Positions 60,907 to 64,000 of a stretch of DNA of 64,000 nt are shown one piece after another. The stretch is from NCBI GenBank assembly GCA_007922225.1, contig ML679961.1, forward strand, positions 75,776,652-75,840,651, read 5' to 3'. Origin of the DNA: Emydura subglobosa (taxonomy: Eukaryota; Chordata; Testudines; Chelidae). Under the pieces are notes generated by a model. That model did no database searches and was not told where the DNA came from. It saw nothing but the letters and a program-made list of their open reading frames with translations. The number at the start of each line of letters is the position of its first letter. Positions within the stretch are counted from its first letter, which is position 1. The position numbers and the translations under genes were made by a program.

Positions 60907-61683
60907 TGACAAATCCATAAATCTGACAAATCCATAAATTTATTTGTGATTTAAGGGGACCCCTTAATGAAAGAAAAGGGATGGATAGGAGAGGGAATGA
61001 GTCTGCCAGATGAGTTTGAAAAGTAAACAATCTGACTCCTCCTCAAGTCAGCACAAAGAGGGAAAACAAGCACTGCCTTAAAACAAGGCTCAAATAGCCC
61101 ATCTGCAGAATGATAATTAGCAAGACTGAAGGCAATCAAGTAATCAAGGCCTTTACTGTTTGTTTTTAGTAAAGTTTATTACAGGTTTTACTTGAAATTA
61201 GATCATTTCAGTGGAGACAGTTAAAAAAAGCAAGCAATCCATTAAGTCTAAATTATTATTTGCATTATAACACCTAGAAGCCCTAGTCATGGACCAATAC
61301 CCCATTATGATAGGCACTGTACAAACACACATTTTCTAGTCCTTAAAACATATGCATTAGTTATTTGGAACACCCATATTTCTACAATAGTACTTGCACA
61401 GTGAATATTCCATTTGCACCTGCCACAGAAAAACATTAGCTGTTTTGTTTCTGATGATATTCTAAATTTAGTTTTGAATGGTGGATTATACTGTTAAGTA
61501 TGAGTGAATTCCATAGTCTATATATGCCAAAAGTTGCTGTTATTGCCATCCACAGATGAAATGAAGACAGAGTGTATCTTCTAAAAATTGGATTAGATAC
61601 ATTAGAGCATATAGTTCTATGGAAAAAGCCGTGGCTTTTTGGTCATTAGTTCAGAAAGTTCTGCTAATCTCCCATATTGTAGG

Positions 61684-61703
61684 GTTTGTTTGTTTGTTTG
61701 TTT
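61684..61703. repeat. (TTTG)n microsatellite
   Basis: About five TTTG/GTTT units in a row. Confidence 0.9.
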
Positions 61704-63513
61704 AAATGTAAGAATATCAGCAAGATATCATTGTGCACATGCTTACTTCAGTCTGTTGTGCTGTTTTTGGATCTGTCACCTTGTGCCAAGTTCATTGGTG
61801 ATGTAAACAAAGATGCAAGTGAAGTATTAGTGGCAGCAAGGGGTGAAAATGCATGAGGGTACAGTGGGGCCCAGTCTGGTATGAGATGATCAGAAAATGA
61901 CTTGCACCAATGTGGCTTTCAGTGGGTGTGTAAAACGAGTGTGATGTACACACCAAGCAGATGGAGGGGTGGTGGTGCAAGAAAAGCAACTAACACAAAG
62001 TAAAGCACTCTCTGAAGTGTACACTCATGCCTTGAACCTGACTTTAATAATGGGGATCTGTCCATGGAGATGGTTCCTTTTGCAAGATAAAGACCCCATT
62101 CCATAACATTTGGAAAATGAGGATAAATGACATTAATACATTACCATTTGTTTGCCCTGGACTGTGACCTTTTAGGGATGTGGTGAGCAGATGGGTTGCT
62201 TTGCTAAAATGCATCCTAGTGCCTGATGCAGTGGGGACTTGAACTGATTAAACGCTGCCATTATTCTGAGTGGCAGATTTTGCCTTACTACAGCTCTTCC
62301 TGCAGCATTGTAGTTGCTACAGCTTTACCTCTGGAGAAGGAGCAACCCCTTGGGTATATTTTAAAAATAGTTACTACACAAGCTGCAGTTTGGAATAAGC
62401 AAAAACTGAAACGTGGGCTATGGATGAAAAGCTGGCTTAGTCTGCTTTCTGCAGAATATCCTGTGCTCTCAAAAACACACTGGCTTTTCATTCATGTGTC
62501 AGAAAACTGGGAGTTAATAGCTTTACAAGATGAAAGCAACCACACTGGTCAGTGAGTATGAAATACACTTACTCATACATCAAATTATACACATATTTAG
62601 AATGAATGGTGATTCAAACTACTTTAGTGCAATCAGACCAATGGGGTTTGTACTTTGCTTCTCGGTATTAGATTTACTCAGTTGGCACCATATTTTATTG
62701 GGTTTTCTGTGTACAATACTTGCTGCATTTTGAGATGAGCCTGCCACATGACATGTCACTCTTGAAATATAAAAGGCCAGATCCTGATACACTTAGATTA
62801 GAGTAATACCTGGTGCTACTCATTGTGAGTAAGGGTATCAGAATGTAGCACCAAAATTAGCTCTTTGCAAAATTAGGTAGACTATTTATATTTCTCTAAT
62901 GAAATATTTCATGGTAGTTCTTCTGTGTAATGCAAAAGTGATTTACTATATTAGGAGATAATAGCTTCCTCTTTGTTTTCTCTTTCTAAAGAGGTCACTT
63001 GGGACGTGTAATTAGAAAAAAGAAGAGTTTAGTACATGATCTGCATTAAAACTCCTTGCTTTTCAAACACATTTGTCATGGAATTTGGTAGTAATAATTC
63101 AAAGATTTGAGTCACTCATAAAATTGGAAAGTGAAATATTTAGAAAATTATCCATCCATGGGAAAATAAATTAAGTGAGCAGACACCAAAATGTTTATCT
63201 GCCAGGGAAAACCTAGGTTTTTGCTATTGTAACTATTGAATTTAATAGAGTAACAAGTAACAGTAACAAGAGGAATAAGACCAGGGGTGAAATAGGTACA
63301 AAGAGTGCCGCAGAATTATGCCCTGATTCTTATCTAATTTGCACTGCTATCTGCTAGGAGCATATACGCTGAAATCAGTAGGCCAAATTCTCTTCAGTTA
63401 TAGCCATGCAACTTTCATTGACTTCAATGGGAACTGCACTATATAAATATAAGAATTTGACTTTGAATTACACTACTGTAAAACTGGTGTTAGAGTCAGT
63501 GTGTATGAGGGTA

Positions 63514-63545
<32 letters not shown>
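63514..63545. repeat. Compound (TG)n(TA)n microsatellite
   Basis: An alternating TG run (63514-63526) changes into an alternating TA run (63527-63545). It lies about 60 bases before the assembly gap. Confidence 0.93.
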
Positions 63546-63607
63546 CCCAATGTATAAATGCACATACATTTCCTCTTGTTGTCCACTCTTCTAATTGTAT
63601 GTATGTA

Positions 63608-63617
63608 NNNNNNNNNN
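63608..63617. other. Assembly gap (10 N)
   Basis: Ten undetermined bases. The round length suggests a placeholder, so the true distance may differ. The flanking frame translations across it have no meaning. Confidence 0.99.
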
Positions 63618-64000
63618 CAACTGTGTCACTGAGTTCACTGATTGCCATTGGAGTAACTGAGATCAGAATCAGGCCCTCTGTCTTTTCTACCATAGAGAGA
63701 ACACAGCTTTAACTAATGTAGGAATGTGTGGATAATGATGGTCTAAGTGCATTTATTTTTGATTCACTCACACAAACAAGATACAGAGATATCAGAAACA
63801 ATGACATAGTTACAAATCAGACACAGAATGACATATGATGGGGTACAACTGTGCTTACAATATCTCAGAAAGGCTCTCCAGTATGTCAGAGTCTTACTAT
63901 TTTCTATACTATTTTTTAATCCTGTTTTCACTCTCAAGACAAAAGACAAACGGACTAAAATGACTTGTCTGTTTTTTGCTAAGTCTGCAACTGTGCTTGT

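Larger units (their letters stand above)
54636..64000 (+). other. SLC1A2: SLC1A2 intron 1, last segment
   Basis: Mostly AT-rich unclassified sequence. Named items are the microsatellites, the foldback repeat at 56.4 kb, the duplicated block at 58.7-58.85 kb, a CR1 tail at 60.8-60.9 kb, a MIR-tail-like fragment (61266-61340, 'cacctagaagccctagtcat' and 'aggcactgtacaaacacaca') and a sequence gap. No exon of SLC1A2 was recognised up to the window end. Confidence 0.55.

Noticed and set aside
34000..64000. SLC1A2 exon 2 inside the window
   Set aside because: No segment encoding the expected ANNMPKQ start or the following conserved residues was found by eye; human intron 1 is much longer than the available 30 kb.

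Overview
This is nuclear DNA of a sauropsid vertebrate, most probably a turtle. Genes are split by phase-matched introns, and the repeats are CR1 LINEs of the turtle/crocodilian/bird type (including a 361-codon antisense reverse-transcriptase ORF), old MIR-like SINEs, and short inverted-repeat DNA transposons of Harbinger-like and Tc1/mariner-like type. No bacterial, CRISPR or viral gene content is visible. The turtle assignment rests on recalled CR1 tail and MITE sequences; crocodilian or bird is the alternative.

Two genes are identifiable, both on the + strand. The first is the 3' part of PAMR1 (peptidase domain containing associated with muscle regeneration 1), a secreted mosaic protein ending in an inactive serine-protease domain. 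Six exons (14921-15091, 17869-18081, 20011-20077, 21793-22025, 23121-23413, 24803-25339) join in frame without a stop for 503 residues. They encode three sushi (CCP) modules and the whole peptidase-like domain. The CUB and EGF exons were not found and probably lie upstream of the window. The catalytic His and Asp positions are kept and the Ser is Thr, as I recall for mammalian PAMR1. The first sushi exon has no counterpart in the human PAMR1 protein as I remember it.

About 8 kb downstream lies the start of SLC1A2 (EAAT2/GLT-1, the main astroglial glutamate transporter). A CpG-rich region (about 32.64-34.15 kb) leads to a first coding exon whose 17 coding bases read MASTE plus two bases of a Gly codon, then a canonical donor at 33927. 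The tandem head-to-tail PAMR1 then SLC1A2 order matches human 11p13. The rest of the window (33.9-64.0 kb) is read as SLC1A2 intron 1; exon 2 was not found.

Non-coding layout: 1-2.6 kb holds one CR1 inserted in another of opposite orientation; 2.6-14.9 kb is a PAMR1 intron with MIR-like copies, an 85-bp foldback, a Harbinger-like MITE and a Tc1/mariner-like element; 25.8-32.6 kb is intergenic, with a G-rich degenerate minisatellite (30.59-31.05 kb). Intron 1 of SLC1A2 carries twin CR1 copies (39.5 and 41.3 kb, the first inside a Tigger-like element), a sense CR1 (47.4-49.1 kb), a MITE inserted in a MIR-like SINE (54.2-54.6 kb), microsatellites and a 10-N gap (63608-63617). The most unusual local structure is a perfect 34-bp inverted repeat with a 13-base loop at 19577-19657.
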